From Chitinophagales bacterium (GTDB lineage: Bacteria > Bacteroidota > Bacteroidia > Chitinophagales > LD1), in the NCBI GenBank assembly GCA_026129525.1, contig JAHCHW010000001.1, forward strand, positions 310,001 to 374,000: a stretch of DNA of 64,000 bases, in the 5' to 3' direction. Shown here piece after piece: positions 18,614 through 27,619 of the stretch (its first letter is position 1; every line of letters starts with the position of its first letter). A program made the position numbers and the translations under genes. Below the pieces are notes generated by a model, which did no database searches, was not told the origin of the DNA, and worked only from the letters and a program-made list of their open reading frames with translations.

Positions 18614-19658
18614 GCTTAAACAATAGCAGGGCGTGGTTGCCGCGATGCGAGTTGTAAAGTAAGATATTCTTGGGTTGGCGCTGGCGGTTTACTTTTATGA
18701 GCGTTTCGGGAATGCTTTGCAACTTCATTATCCGCGCAGCCAACCATGCGGCAAAAGCGGAGGAGGTCATGTATTCGCCACAGAGCTGTTTGTAAACTAA
18801 AATGGTTTGTTGGGTAAAAAGCGAATCAATCAGCGCTTCATTTAAAGCATCTAAACGGCTATCACCACAATGCCCGCTTACTACTACATCCAACTCATTT
18901 GCCGATAGGTTATTGGCTGAAAGAAAAGCAGTGGTTATGCTCTTTAATTCATCGGCATTGGCAGGAGCCGAAAAAGTTTTGCAACCGGCAAAGGCTCCGT
19001 AGGTGTTTTCATTTTTTTCTTTCGATAGTAAAAAGAAAGCTGCCGCCTCACCGGCAATGGTTCCTTTTTGTTCGGCAGTAAAAAGTTCGGTGTTGGTGCA
19101 AGGCTCTTCGCGTAACAATCCCAATCTTTTCATAGAGCGATAACTGTGGTCGCTCACTTCATCGTAGGCGCCCACCAATATATTGTCGTATCCTTCTTTT
19201 GCCAGCAAAAAAGCATCGAGGAGCGAACTTTCGAACGAAAACCCGCGGTGAGCGAAGGTGTTGTTGTGTGCATGGCAGCCCGACATGAGCGCGATGTTGG
19301 AGCTAACTGTATTATGCGTTGATTGAATAAAGGAAGTAGGACTCACACTGGTTTCGTTCGAATCAATTACGTTGTGCAGAAATTTTTGCGACACATCCAT
19401 TAAACCATAGCCGGTTCCGGTAGAAATAGCTCCGGGAGTTTCAACCCCTGCATCTTTCAGCGTTAGCATTCCGGCAGCCGTTCCGAATTTTATGAGCCGC
19501 CCCATTCTGCGAATAGAACCCGGATCGAAGAATTTGGTGTAGTCCACATCAACGCAATATATTTTATTGCCGGTGTATGGTTTTACTTCCGGCAGAAACA
19601 CCGAGTTGTCTGAAGTGTTTTGTGGTGAAATGCAAACTGTTCCGTTTATGTAAAGCAT
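18606..19658 (-). CDS. beta-ketoacyl-synthase homologue, chain-length-factor type
   Basis: A 350-residue thiolase-fold protein related to ketosynthases, with RMGRLIKFGTAAGMLTLKDAG, a GTGYG loop and a central nucleophile region reading STHNTVSSNIAL. Where active ketosynthases have a Cys (xACSS), this protein has Val, so it should be catalytically inactive, as in chain-length factors that pair with an active ketosynthase. The active partner is probably the gene at 19777, read just upstream. The 118-bp gap between them is filled largely by a palindromic repeat. Confidence 0.78.
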   Translation of the reverse strand: MLYINGTVCISPQNTSDNSVFLPEVKPYTGNKIYCVDVDYTKFFDPGSIRRMGRLIKFGTAAGMLTLKDAGVETPGAISTGTGYGLMDVSQKFLHNVIDSNETSVSPTSFIQSTHNTVSSNIALMSGCHAHNNTFAHRGFSFESSLLDAFLLAKEGYDNILVGAYDEVSDHSYRSMKRLGLLREEPCTNTELFTAEQKGTIAGEAAAFFLLSKEKNENTYGAFAGCKTFSAPANADELKSITTAFLSANNLSANELDVVVSGHCGDSRLDALNEALIDSLFTQQTILVYKQLCGEYMTSSAFAAWLAARIMKLQSIPETLIKVNRQRQPKNILLYNSHRGNHALLLFKHV

Positions 19659-19697
19659 ACCTTAATAACTATTGAAACTATTCAGCAACTATTTTTT

Positions 19698-19757
19698 ACC
19701 ACGTAGAAACATAGAACACATAGTTTGTGCTTATGATTTCTTTGTGCCTTATGTGGT
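19698..19757. repeat. 60-bp imperfect palindromic element, ACCACGTA...TATGTGGT
   Basis: The ends are imperfect inverted repeats: ACCACGTAGAAACATAG on one side and the complement of CTTTGTGCCTTATGTGGT on the other. This resembles the ACCACATAGAAACATAG family of intergenic palindromes that I recall from other Bacteroidota. It separates two genes of one operon and does not code. It might fold in the transcript and adjust expression of the downstream genes. Confidence 0.55.
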
Positions 19758-19776
19758 TCAATATTTTTTACTGGCA

Positions 19777-20973
19777 TCATTTTATTTTTGAAAAAATGAG
19801 CGAAGAACAGTTCCCTCCAAAGCCAAACGAGTTGGACATTACATGATTTACTTCCACGCCTGTCATTAACTCTGTAACCGGTTTAAAAGGCACTTCTTTC
19901 ATTTGTGTTTGCCAGCGTAGGTTCGGAAAAATCATTCCTTCCTCCATTGCTATAATGGAGAACACCGCTTCTACTCCGGCACAAGCGCCCAAGGTGTGCC
20001 CGGTAAATGCTTTAGTGGAACTCATTTTCGGCACGTTCATGCCAAACACTCTTTGTATGGCAATACTTTCCGATACATCGTTGTTCAGCGTTCCTGTTCC
20101 GTGCAGGTTAATGTAGTCAATGGCTTCGTGCGGTAAGCCGCTCATGGCAAGTGCGCCCGTCATTGCCAGAAAATTTCCTTTGCCTTCGGGCGAGGAAGCG
20201 GTTTGATGAAAAGCATCGTTGGCGTTGGCGTAGCCTACTAATTTGGCTGATGGTTTTTTCGGTAATGTTTCTGCCACTTTCTCCGATACCAAAACAACAT
20301 ATCCTGCACCTTCGCCCAAATTCAAACCTTTGCGGTTTTCATCGTAAGGTGTACAGGGGCGGTCGTCCAAAATCATCAGCGAGTTAAAACCATTCAATGT
20401 AAAGCGGCATAGTGCATCGGTTCCGCCCGCAATTATCACATCGGCAAGATTATTCTTAATTAACCGCGCACCATACATAATACTATTGGCAGAAGAAGAG
20501 CAGGCGGTGCTGATAGTGGTAACAAAATCTTTTATGCCGAGTTTCTCCGCCACAATTCCGGTAACCGCTCCGCTATCGTGTTGTTCTACATCGCTCAAAT
20601 CGGCTTTGGTATGGTCTTCATGAAAAGCCTTGAAAATATTTTCGGTGTGATCCATACCGCCTACAGTATTGGCGGAAATAAATCCTACCCGCCATTTGTT
20701 GAGGTGGGGTATGTTAGCATCGTTTATTGCTTCGCGGGCGGCAATGAGGCTGAACAAACCCGTGCGCGAAACCGATGCCGGAAGTTGGGCGAGTTCGGCA
20801 AGTTGTTCGTTGGTAAATTTTACTTCCCCCGCAGGTAAGGTGCCCGCATGAACTGTGGGGAGTATAGTGATGTGAGAGATGCCCGATTTGCTTTTGCGAA
20901 AAGATTGCAACGTTTCGGCAACATTGTTTCCGATAGCCGTAATTATTCCTTTACCCGCCACATACACCTGCAT
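19777..20973 (-). CDS. beta-ketoacyl-ACP synthase, FabF type
   Basis: A 398-residue ketosynthase with the full Cys-His-His set: STACSSSANS (Cys158), NLHGTGTLNND and TKAFTGHTLGACAG. The C-terminus NSFGFGGNCSSLIF is typical. It condenses an acyl chain with malonyl-ACP. It lies 12 bp downstream of an ACP gene and upstream of a Cys-less homologue, so it is likely the active half of a ketosynthase/chain-length-factor pair dedicated to a special lipid rather than the housekeeping FabF. Confidence 0.9.
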   Translation of the reverse strand: MQVYVAGKGIITAIGNNVAETLQSFRKSKSGISHITILPTVHAGTLPAGEVKFTNEQLAELAQLPASVSRTGLFSLIAAREAINDANIPHLNKWRVGFISANTVGGMDHTENIFKAFHEDHTKADLSDVEQHDSGAVTGIVAEKLGIKDFVTTISTACSSSANSIMYGARLIKNNLADVIIAGGTDALCRFTLNGFNSLMILDDRPCTPYDENRKGLNLGEGAGYVVLVSEKVAETLPKKPSAKLVGYANANDAFHQTASSPEGKGNFLAMTGALAMSGLPHEAIDYINLHGTGTLNNDVSESIAIQRVFGMNVPKMSSTKAFTGHTLGACAGVEAVFSIIAMEEGMIFPNLRWQTQMKEVPFKPVTELMTGVEVNHVMSNSFGFGGNCSSLIFSKIK

Positions 20974-20985
20974 ACCGTGGTGGAA

Positions 20986-21243
20986 TTATTTGGTTCGGTG
21001 CTGAGAAATGTATTCGGCAAAAGTGCGAACGGAGTGAAAAATTTTTGGTCCGTCAGCAGGGTTGGCAAGTTTTACTCCATATTTCTGTTGCAGCAATACA
21101 ATCAGTTCGAGCGCATCAATAGAATCCAACCCCAATCCTTCCACAAATAAAGGTTGGTCATCGCCAATATCTTCGGGTTTAATGTGCTGCAAATTCAGTT
21201 GCTCTACAATTTGTTGTTTCAGGGTTTTCATTAACTCTTCCAT
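20986..21243 (-). CDS. acyl carrier protein
   Basis: An 85-residue carrier protein with the phosphopantetheine attachment motif GLDSIDALEL (Ser41). It sits 12 bp upstream of the ketosynthase gene and overlaps the preceding gene by 13 bp, which indicates coupled translation. It is probably a carrier dedicated to this cluster, not the primary AcpP, because no fab genes surround it. Confidence 0.92.
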   Translation of the reverse strand: MEELMKTLKQQIVEQLNLQHIKPEDIGDDQPLFVEGLGLDSIDALELIVLLQQKYGVKLANPADGPKIFHSVRTFAEYISQHRTK

Positions 21244-21848
21244 GCTTCGGTAAAAATTTTTGACACGCTGTCGGAATCGTGTGCAGGGTTATTGTTGGTT
21301 TGGTTTGTTTCTGTCAGATAAAAAAATGCTTCGGCTTTATCGTTTAAAAAATCAGCCCATCCCGAAATACAGGCTTTTATCTTCCCCGTTTCAAACAAGT
21401 TATTGATATAATTTGTTTGGAAGGGCGCGTCAAATATATCAAAAACGAAACAGGCTGATTCGCCTTTAATGCCATTTCGGATGGCTATTTCGCCAATGAG
21501 AATATTGGGCAGGGTGTAAACAAAAAGGGCCGGACCGGGGGTAGCTTCGTAGCGCAAGTCGGTGTCTAAACTGGCGTTAGCGCAGGATATAACTATTCCT
21601 ACTTCTTCCGGCTTGTATTTTTCTTTCAAGGCTGCATTTTTCAGCAACAATTCCGCTCCAAGAAAACCTGTTTTACACAGGTTGTCCATTTTGTAAAACT
21701 TGGGATAGTTGATTTGCAGCGCCTCGTAAGCGGCAGGTAGAAAATCTGCCATGCTCATCTCGTCTTTTTCGAAAATGCTTTGCTCGTTTAGTTGTAAGCG
21801 ATTGCTCCGCAACGATACATAAGAAGTAATGCCTGCTGTGTTGATCAT
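21231..21848 (-). CDS. small ketosynthase-like protein (annotated as 3-oxoacyl-ACP synthase in similar clusters)
   Basis: A 205-residue protein with a thiolase-like pattern (FLGAELLLKNAAL, VGIVISCANASLDTD, ESACFVFDIF), only about half the size of a full ketosynthase. It heads the minus-strand cluster and overlaps the ACP gene by 13 bp. Similar short proteins open flexirubin-type clusters in Bacteroidota, where their exact job is not clear to me. Catalytic competence is doubtful given the missing second half of the fold. Confidence 0.65.
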   Translation of the reverse strand: MINTAGITSYVSLRSNRLQLNEQSIFEKDEMSMADFLPAAYEALQINYPKFYKMDNLCKTGFLGAELLLKNAALKEKYKPEEVGIVISCANASLDTDLRYEATPGPALFVYTLPNILIGEIAIRNGIKGESACFVFDIFDAPFQTNYINNLFETGKIKACISGWADFLNDKAEAFFYLTETNQTNNNPAHDSDSVSKIFTEAWKS

Positions 21849-21939
21849 GTAAACGGGCGAAAAATAGAAACAAATGAAATATGGGGAATACTTAGTGAAT
21901 GAAACGGGCGTTTTAAATTCATCGCGTAAGTAGGGTTCT

Positions 21940-22398
21940 CTATTGCTTACTCATTAATTCCTTTGCCACACTATCTACCATACTGCTTTCATATCCTTTC
22001 CCTAGCAGAAACCGCACGAGTTTAATCTTCTTCTCATAACCGGTTCCGGTTTTAAGTGATTTAAGTTTTTGAGCCGCTGCCTTCAGTAGTTGCTCTCGGT
22101 AGTCGGTTTCATCAATAGGCGTTAAGTGTATTTGGATGAGTGCCGCATTGATTCCTTTTTGCCGCAGCGCGGCTGTTATTTTCGTCTTTCCCCATTTTTT
22201 ACGGATGTGCCCACTTACGAATGCTTTTACATAGCGCTCTTCGTTCAAATAATTTTCCTGCTGTAGTTTATTGATGTAAGTAATTGCATCAGTCTCTGCC
22301 TGTGTAAGCCGTTTCAGTTTTTGCTTTACTTCGCTAATGCAACGCTCGCGGTAAGCGCAGTAAGCTGTCAACTTTTCGTACACTAAAGGGTCAATCAT
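21940..22398 (-). CDS. recX: RecX-family regulatory protein
   Basis: A 152-residue, mostly helical, basic protein matching the three-helix tandem pattern of RecX: YCAYRERCISEVKQKL, then NEERYVKAFVSGHIRKKWGKTKITAALRQKGI, then a third repeat. RecX binds RecA filaments and limits recombination. It diverges from the MFS gene across 28 bp and precedes the ketosynthase cluster by 91 bp. Confidence 0.87.
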   Translation of the reverse strand: MIDPLVYEKLTAYCAYRERCISEVKQKLKRLTQAETDAITYINKLQQENYLNEERYVKAFVSGHIRKKWGKTKITAALRQKGINAALIQIHLTPIDETDYREQLLKAAAQKLKSLKTGTGYEKKIKLVRFLLGKGYESSMVDSVAKELMSKQ

Positions 22399-22426
22399 TT
22401 TCTTATAGTTTCGCTCGCCCTAAATT

Positions 22427-23701
22427 ATGAGAAACGCGCGTGCGGTTTGGTTGTTGTTGCTGGCTAATTCCATAAGCGGAGTGGCACAGGGTATTTCCAT
22501 GCTGGCAATTCCGTGGTACTTTACGGGCGTAATACACAGCGAAACCCTTTACGGAAAAATATTTTTTGCCGCTACCGTTGTTTCCATGTTTTGGGGGCTG
22601 TATGCCGGTACGCTTATTGACCGGTACGACCGCAAAAAGATTTTTCTGGCAATCAACCTTGCAGGTTTGCTGGTTACAGGTTCGGTTACCGCATCGGGGT
22701 TTGCTATAGGAAGTATTCCCTGGCAGGCTGTAGCGCTGGTGTTTGCCACTACCATGTTTGTGTACAACATTCACTTCCCCAATTTGTATGCTTACGCACA
22801 GGAAATTACACCAAAAGAAGATTACGGCAGGGTTACATCGCTGCTCGAGATACAGGGGCAGCTAACGTTTACACTGGCGGGCGCCTGTGCTGCCATTTTG
22901 CTGAAAGGTATTGAAGGCAGTTTTAATTTTTTCGGGCATGAGGTAGTGCTGCCATTCAGCATACGTCCGCTGTTAATTCACGAAATATTTGCCATTGATG
23001 CGGTTACCTACATCATAGCGTTTCTGATTATTCATCGCATTCATTCGCTGCCGGTGGTTGACCGGCATATTGATGTATCGCCTCTGCGCGAACGACTAAA
23101 AACAGGCATTCGTTTTCTGAAACAACATCCGCTCATTTTTCATTTTGGCAACGCTTCGCTGCTGTTGTTTCTTACCATTCTGGTTTTCGGCTTGTATGTA
23201 ATGCCGGTATATGTAGATAAGTTTTTGAAGAAGGGTGGCGATGTATATGCCATTGGCGATATGGCTTTTTCGTTTGGTGCACTGCTTGCCGGCTTTGTTA
23301 CCACCAAAATTTTTGGCGATAAAACAGCCGTGCGCGGCATTATTATGCTTTCGGCACTGGCAGGGTTGATGTACGCGGTAATGATGGCAAGCGCCATATT
23401 AACGGTGTTCTTTTTAGCACAGTTTGTTATTGGAGCCTGCAATGCATCGGTGCGTATTCAGCGGATAACGTATATGTTTCATCACATACCCAATAAAGTT
23501 ATTGGGCGCACGGGCAGCGTGTTCTTTATGCTCAATGTATTTTTCAGGGTATGCCTAATCGCCTTGTTCACGATTCCATTTTTTCACGAAGGCACAAACA
23601 TTCTTTACGCAGTTGCGGTGTTGGCAGCTATTTGTTTTGCGGCTGCGTTAATTCTTGGAGTTAAGTATAAAGCGTTGGTTGCCGAGCCTGTAACCAACTA
23701 A
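22427..23701 (+). CDS. major facilitator superfamily transporter, EntS/MFS_3-like
   Basis: A 424-residue transporter with about 12 predicted helices. The loop between helices 2 and 3 reads GTLIDRYDRKKIFLAIN, the MFS signature. Proteins of the MFS_3/EntS group are exporters of siderophores or drugs; the substrate here is not evident. It is a single gene, divergent from recX and convergent with prfA (4-bp overlap of the ends). Confidence 0.85.
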   Translation: MRNARAVWLLLLANSISGVAQGISMLAIPWYFTGVIHSETLYGKIFFAATVVSMFWGLYAGTLIDRYDRKKIFLAINLAGLLVTGSVTASGFAIGSIPWQAVALVFATTMFVYNIHFPNLYAYAQEITPKEDYGRVTSLLEIQGQLTFTLAGACAAILLKGIEGSFNFFGHEVVLPFSIRPLLIHEIFAIDAVTYIIAFLIIHRIHSLPVVDRHIDVSPLRERLKTGIRFLKQHPLIFHFGNASLLLFLTILVFGLYVMPVYVDKFLKKGGDVYAIGDMAFSFGALLAGFVTTKIFGDKTAVRGIIMLSALAGLMYAVMMASAILTVFFLAQFVIGACNASVRIQRITYMFHHIPNKVIGRTGSVFFMLNVFFRVCLIALFTIPFFHEGTNILYAVAVLAAICFAAALILGVKYKALVAEPVTN

Positions 23702-24774
23702 AACACCACATTCCCTTCCTTCAGTTTTTCGGTTTGTTCGGCTACGGCAAGGGCATCAATCATTTCGCCAATCTCGCCATTCATAAATGCATCAAGGTTA
23801 TACATGCTCATGTTAATGCGATGGTCGGTTATGCGCCCTTGCGGGTAATTGTAGGTGCGTATTTTTGCGGAGCGGTCGCCTGTGCTTACGAGTGTTTTTC
23901 TGCGGGCGGCAATTTCATTTTCATGTTTGCGAACCGCCTCTTCGTAAATTTTTGTTTTCAGCATTTTCATTGCCTGCTCGCGGTTTTTGTGTTGCGAGCG
24001 CTCTGCCTGGCATTCCACTACCGTTCCCGTAGGAATGTGTGTTAAACGCACGGCACTTTCAGTTCGGTTTACGTGCTGTCCGCCCGCACCGCTGGCGCGA
24101 AACACATCTAGTTTTATATCGGCAGGATTGATGTACACTTCCACTTCATCGGCTTCGGGCAGCACTGCTACTGTTACTGCCGATGTATGCACTCTTCCTT
24201 TGGCTTCGGTTTCGGGAATGCGTTGCACACGATGCACGCCACTCTCAAACTTCAGTTTGCCGTACACATTCTCGCCAGTTACTTCCAACACAATTTCTTT
24301 AAAGCCGCCTACGGTTCCTTCGTTGGCATTCACAATGGTTACTTTCCAACCGAGCAATTCGCAATAGCGGGTGTACATGCGCGCCAAATCGCCTGCAAAC
24401 AGGCTGGCTTCATCGCCACCGGTGCCGGCACGTATTTCAATCAGTACATCGCGCTCGTCTTCGGGTTCTTTGGGAACCAGCAGCTGTTTCAGTTCCTCTT
24501 CAACTTTATCTTTCCTTACCTCTAATTCCGCCAACTCGCCTTTTGCCATTTCGCGGAACTCTTCATCCTTTTCAGTTTCAAGAATCTGCTTGTTGTTGTC
24601 AATGTTGGAAAGAATGAGTTTATAATCGTCATACACCTTTACAATTTTTTCCAGTTCGCGGTACTCTTTGTTTAGTTGTGTAAAACGCTTCATATCCGCC
24701 ATGGTAGCAGGGTCGCTCAGCATTTTGCCTACTTCAACAAATTTTCCTTTCAAATTTTCTAACTGGGTAAACAT
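23698..24774 (-). CDS. prfA: peptide chain release factor 1
   Basis: RF1 ends translation at UAA and UAG. The 358-residue chain has the GGQ motif (about 231-233 in ASGAGGQHVNRTES) and the codon-recognition tripeptide PET (187-189) in the PxT position. The ATG at 24774 is chosen because it aligns with the usual RF1 start; the longer frame adds 13 residues of no family resemblance. It follows lpxH and a beta-propeller-like gene on the same strand. Confidence 0.96.
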   Translation of the reverse strand: MFTQLENLKGKFVEVGKMLSDPATMADMKRFTQLNKEYRELEKIVKVYDDYKLILSNIDNNKQILETEKDEEFREMAKGELAELEVRKDKVEEELKQLLVPKEPEDERDVLIEIRAGTGGDEASLFAGDLARMYTRYCELLGWKVTIVNANEGTVGGFKEIVLEVTGENVYGKLKFESGVHRVQRIPETEAKGRVHTSAVTVAVLPEADEVEVYINPADIKLDVFRASGAGGQHVNRTESAVRLTHIPTGTVVECQAERSQHKNREQAMKMLKTKIYEEAVRKHENEIAARRKTLVSTGDRSAKIRTYNYPQGRITDHRINMSMYNLDAFMNGEIGEMIDALAVAEQTEKLKEGNVVF

Positions 24775-24829
24775 GGTTTGTATTAACGCGCGGCAAAAAT
24801 AAAAATCTGCCACTGCGAAAGGTGGCGGG

Positions 24830-25660
24830 TTAATAACGGTAAAAATCTACCTGCTCTTTTTTAAGAATGGCAAGGCTTTCTTTTTCGAGAACAGCCTGCA
24901 CCAAATCGGCAGTATCGGGCAGTTGCACCTCTTTCCATTCAAACGATACGGGGTTGTACGATTTCAGGCGATTGTGTTCCTGATAAACAATTTGCTGTTG
25001 TACTAACTGAAATTTAGTAAGACCGCGCAGCGGAATGGTTTTGTTGTAGCTGCCGAAAAAGTCGAAAACAAGAATACCCAAGGCTGAGTCGTTTACATAT
25101 ACCTGATTATCGCGCTCAATAATAAAATTCGGATTGGGTGCCTGCCCCAGCAACACATTCAACGGCTGGCTTTCGCGGAAAATGATTCCGGTTTCGTCAA
25201 TCTTTTTCAGTTTAAAATCAACATTGTCGTAAAACCAAAGCCGCCCGTCAACAGAGGATGCAATAGCAGCTATGTTTTGATATCCGAGGCTGAAAAAATT
25301 GTAGGTGCTCAGTGGCGAAAGAAACCTGTCTAACGAAACCACTGTCAAAAAATCGGGGTAAAAAACCAACAACTTCATCGGGTTGGTTACATCTAGCATT
25401 CCAATTTTTCCGTAGCGAAATTCCTCGTACGGAAAAAGATACTTTCCATCGGAACCAAACTTCAGAATTTTGTTGTTGGAAGCGGTGTAAAAGTTTCCGA
25501 ATTTATCTGCCGAAACAGAATTGGCTTTTACTTTATAAGTATTGATTAGACGGAATTTTGCGGAGTTAACACTGTAAAGCGCACACAGCAACACTGCGGC
25601 AAAAACAGCAAATGCCGTTTTCGCAAAATCGTGTTTCAGATACCCACTAAACCGTTTCAT
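24830..25660 (-). CDS. membrane-anchored protein with beta-propeller-like repeats, unknown function
   Basis: A 276-residue protein with one N-terminal membrane helix (about residues 14-31) and a repetitive beta-rich body (NFYTASNNKILKFGSDGKY, GRLWFYDNVDFKLKKID, QVYVNDSALGILVFD) that suggests NHL or WD-type blades. It overlaps lpxH by 14 bp and lies 55 bp before prfA. I recall uncharacterised homologues in other Bacteroidota. Its linkage to lpxH is the only functional hint. Confidence 0.68.
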   Translation of the reverse strand: MKRFSGYLKHDFAKTAFAVFAAVLLCALYSVNSAKFRLINTYKVKANSVSADKFGNFYTASNNKILKFGSDGKYLFPYEEFRYGKIGMLDVTNPMKLLVFYPDFLTVVSLDRFLSPLSTYNFFSLGYQNIAAIASSVDGRLWFYDNVDFKLKKIDETGIIFRESQPLNVLLGQAPNPNFIIERDNQVYVNDSALGILVFDFFGSYNKTIPLRGLTKFQLVQQQIVYQEHNRLKSYNPVSFEWKEVQLPDTADLVQAVLEKESLAILKKEQVDFYRY

Positions 25661-26417
25661 TTTTAAAATACTTCAGTTCTAAATTTTCACCGTCAAAAAC
25701 TGCATAGCTATCGTATTCCAACCAATCACCAGTATTTATGTATCGGCTCTTATCGTTCAGTTGAATATTTAAGGGCAAATGCCGGTGTCCGAAAACAAAA
25801 TAATCGAAGTGTTCCTTCTTTAGCGTTTCGCGGCAAAACTGCACTAACCATTCTTTTTCTTCGTTTACATAAGCTTCGGCTGCTTTGCGTTTACCATCGT
25901 TTCCAAAGCGGCTTTCGTACGAAAAATAAACAGCAATACGTGCGCCAATATCGGGGTGCAGCCAACGAAACAAAAACTGACAAAGCGGATTCGAGAAAAC
26001 TTTCTTTATGAATTTGTAGCCGTGGTCTCCGGGTCCCAGCCCATCGCCATGCCCGATAAAAAATTTTTTGCCGTTGAACTCGCGCTGAATTGGGTGTTTA
26101 TACACTTTGGCACCGAGTTCTTTTTCAAAATAGCCGAACATCCACAAATCGTGATTGCCGGTAAAAATGTGAACGGGAATGCCCGCATCGCACAATTCGG
26201 CAATTTTCCCTTGCAGGCGAACAAAACCTTTTGGTATTACGGTTTTGTATTCATGCCAAAAGTCGAACAGGTCGCCAATAATGAAAACCTCCGCAGCGTC
26301 TTTTTGGGCAGCATCTAACCATTGCACAAATCTTTTTTCGCGCTCGGCACTGCTGTGTTCATCGGGCGTACCGAGGTGCAGGTCTGATGCGAAATAAATT
26401 TTATGGGCAGAGGTCAT
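25647..26417 (-). CDS. lpxH: UDP-2,3-diacylglucosamine diphosphatase
   Basis: A 256-residue calcineurin-fold hydrolase that cleaves UDP-diacylglucosamine to lipid X in lipid A synthesis. The metal motifs are all present: FASDLHLGTP, IGDLFDFWHE, FTGNHDLWMFGYF, FIGHGDGLGPGDHGYK and FGHRHLPLNI. Length is normal. It is the first gene of a minus-strand group, overlapping the next gene by 14 bp. Confidence 0.92.
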   Translation of the reverse strand: MTSAHKIYFASDLHLGTPDEHSSAEREKRFVQWLDAAQKDAAEVFIIGDLFDFWHEYKTVIPKGFVRLQGKIAELCDAGIPVHIFTGNHDLWMFGYFEKELGAKVYKHPIQREFNGKKFFIGHGDGLGPGDHGYKFIKKVFSNPLCQFLFRWLHPDIGARIAVYFSYESRFGNDGKRKAAEAYVNEEKEWLVQFCRETLKKEHFDYFVFGHRHLPLNIQLNDKSRYINTGDWLEYDSYAVFDGENLELKYFKNETV

Positions 26418-26536
26418 CGGGTTAAAAATAGCTTTTAGCCGCGCTGCGGCAAATTTATGCTTGAGTGCAGCCGCTAAGTTTTATTAACGAACACATTCGT
26501 ATATCTGCTTAATTTCACCAACTCTTTTTTAGCAAG

Positions 26537-27589
26537 ATGAAAGTTTTTAAACAATGGATAGTTGCCGGTGTTGTGCTTTTATGTAGCTGGCATTCAACGC
26601 AGGCGCAACAGTTACAGCCCGATGCCGAGGGTAGTTTGGTAAAATGGATGAAGCTGGAAGAAGCATTGGAAAAAGTAAAAACACAATCGAAGCCGGTGCT
26701 CATAGATTTTTACACCGACTGGTGCGGATGGTGTAAACGAATGATGCAAACCACTTATGCCAACCCCGGATTGGCACAGTATATTAACACCAATTTCTAC
26801 CCGGTAAAATTTAACGCAGAAGGAAAAGATACCATCAACTACTTGGGGCAAAAGTATTTCCCCACCAGCGATGCTCCGCGTACCACACACCCGCTTGCAG
26901 CCAAATTGCTACAAGGGAAAATGATGTACCCCACCACGCTGTTCATGAACAATTTCGATAAGGCTAAGAACGACTTTACGTTCAGCATTTTGGCAAACGG
27001 GTACTTAGAGAGTAACAAACTGGAACCTATACTCATTTTTACACTGGAAAATGTTTTCCGCAATTCGGAATACGAAGATTTTAAGGTGGAGTTCGACAAA
27101 GCTTTTTTCGATACCACTACCGAAGAAAAACTGAAACAGCTAAAGTGGAAAACACCCAAAGAAGCCCTGCACAATCGCGAAACTTCGAAAAAGAAAACGC
27201 TGGTGTTTATACATACCGACTGGTGTAATGCCTGCCGTGTAATGAGCCGCACTTCGTTTACCGATACGCTTACCCGCAAGCTGATTGAAGAAAGGTTTGA
27301 CATTGTGAACTTCAATCCCGAAATAACCGACAGCATTACCTTTAAGGGGCAAACTTTTGTAAATGCCCGTTCACCGCAGGCTCCCTTTCATCAATTGGCA
27401 TTAGCACTAAGCCGCAACAATTTTGTGCTGCCCACATTGGCTATTTTAGATGAGAACATGAATTTGCTTGATGCCATTCCTTTTTACCTTAATCCGAAAG
27501 TGTTGAAAGACATTACTACTTACTATGGTAACGATGTTTTTAAAACCAAAGGCTGGGCTGATTTTATTAAAGAGCAACAAAAAAACTGA
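26537..27589 (+). CDS. exported protein with two thioredoxin-like domains
   Basis: A signal peptide (cleavage after THAQA-type sequence near residue 24) is followed by two thioredoxin-fold domains. The first has DWCGWCKRM (CxxC at 63/66) and the second DWCNACRVM (CxxC about 230/233). Both redox pairs are intact. It should act in the periplasm on disulfides; having two different CxxC motifs could mean internal electron relay. No DsbD or cytochrome-maturation gene is adjacent. Confidence 0.82.
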   Translation: MKVFKQWIVAGVVLLCSWHSTQAQQLQPDAEGSLVKWMKLEEALEKVKTQSKPVLIDFYTDWCGWCKRMMQTTYANPGLAQYINTNFYPVKFNAEGKDTINYLGQKYFPTSDAPRTTHPLAAKLLQGKMMYPTTLFMNNFDKAKNDFTFSILANGYLESNKLEPILIFTLENVFRNSEYEDFKVEFDKAFFDTTTEEKLKQLKWKTPKEALHNRETSKKKTLVFIHTDWCNACRVMSRTSFTDTLTRKLIEERFDIVNFNPEITDSITFKGQTFVNARSPQAPFHQLALALSRNNFVLPTLAILDENMNLLDAIPFYLNPKVLKDITTYYGNDVFKTKGWADFIKEQQKN

Positions 27590-27619
27590 GCATCATTTTA
27601 TCATTTTTAAGTTTGAACC

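Noticed and set aside
27608-27615. TAAGTTTG as promoter of the gene at 27620
   Set aside because: It matches TAnnTTTG, but the gene is only 30 bp after the thioredoxin gene and no clear -33 element was found; kept as a remark, not as a feature.
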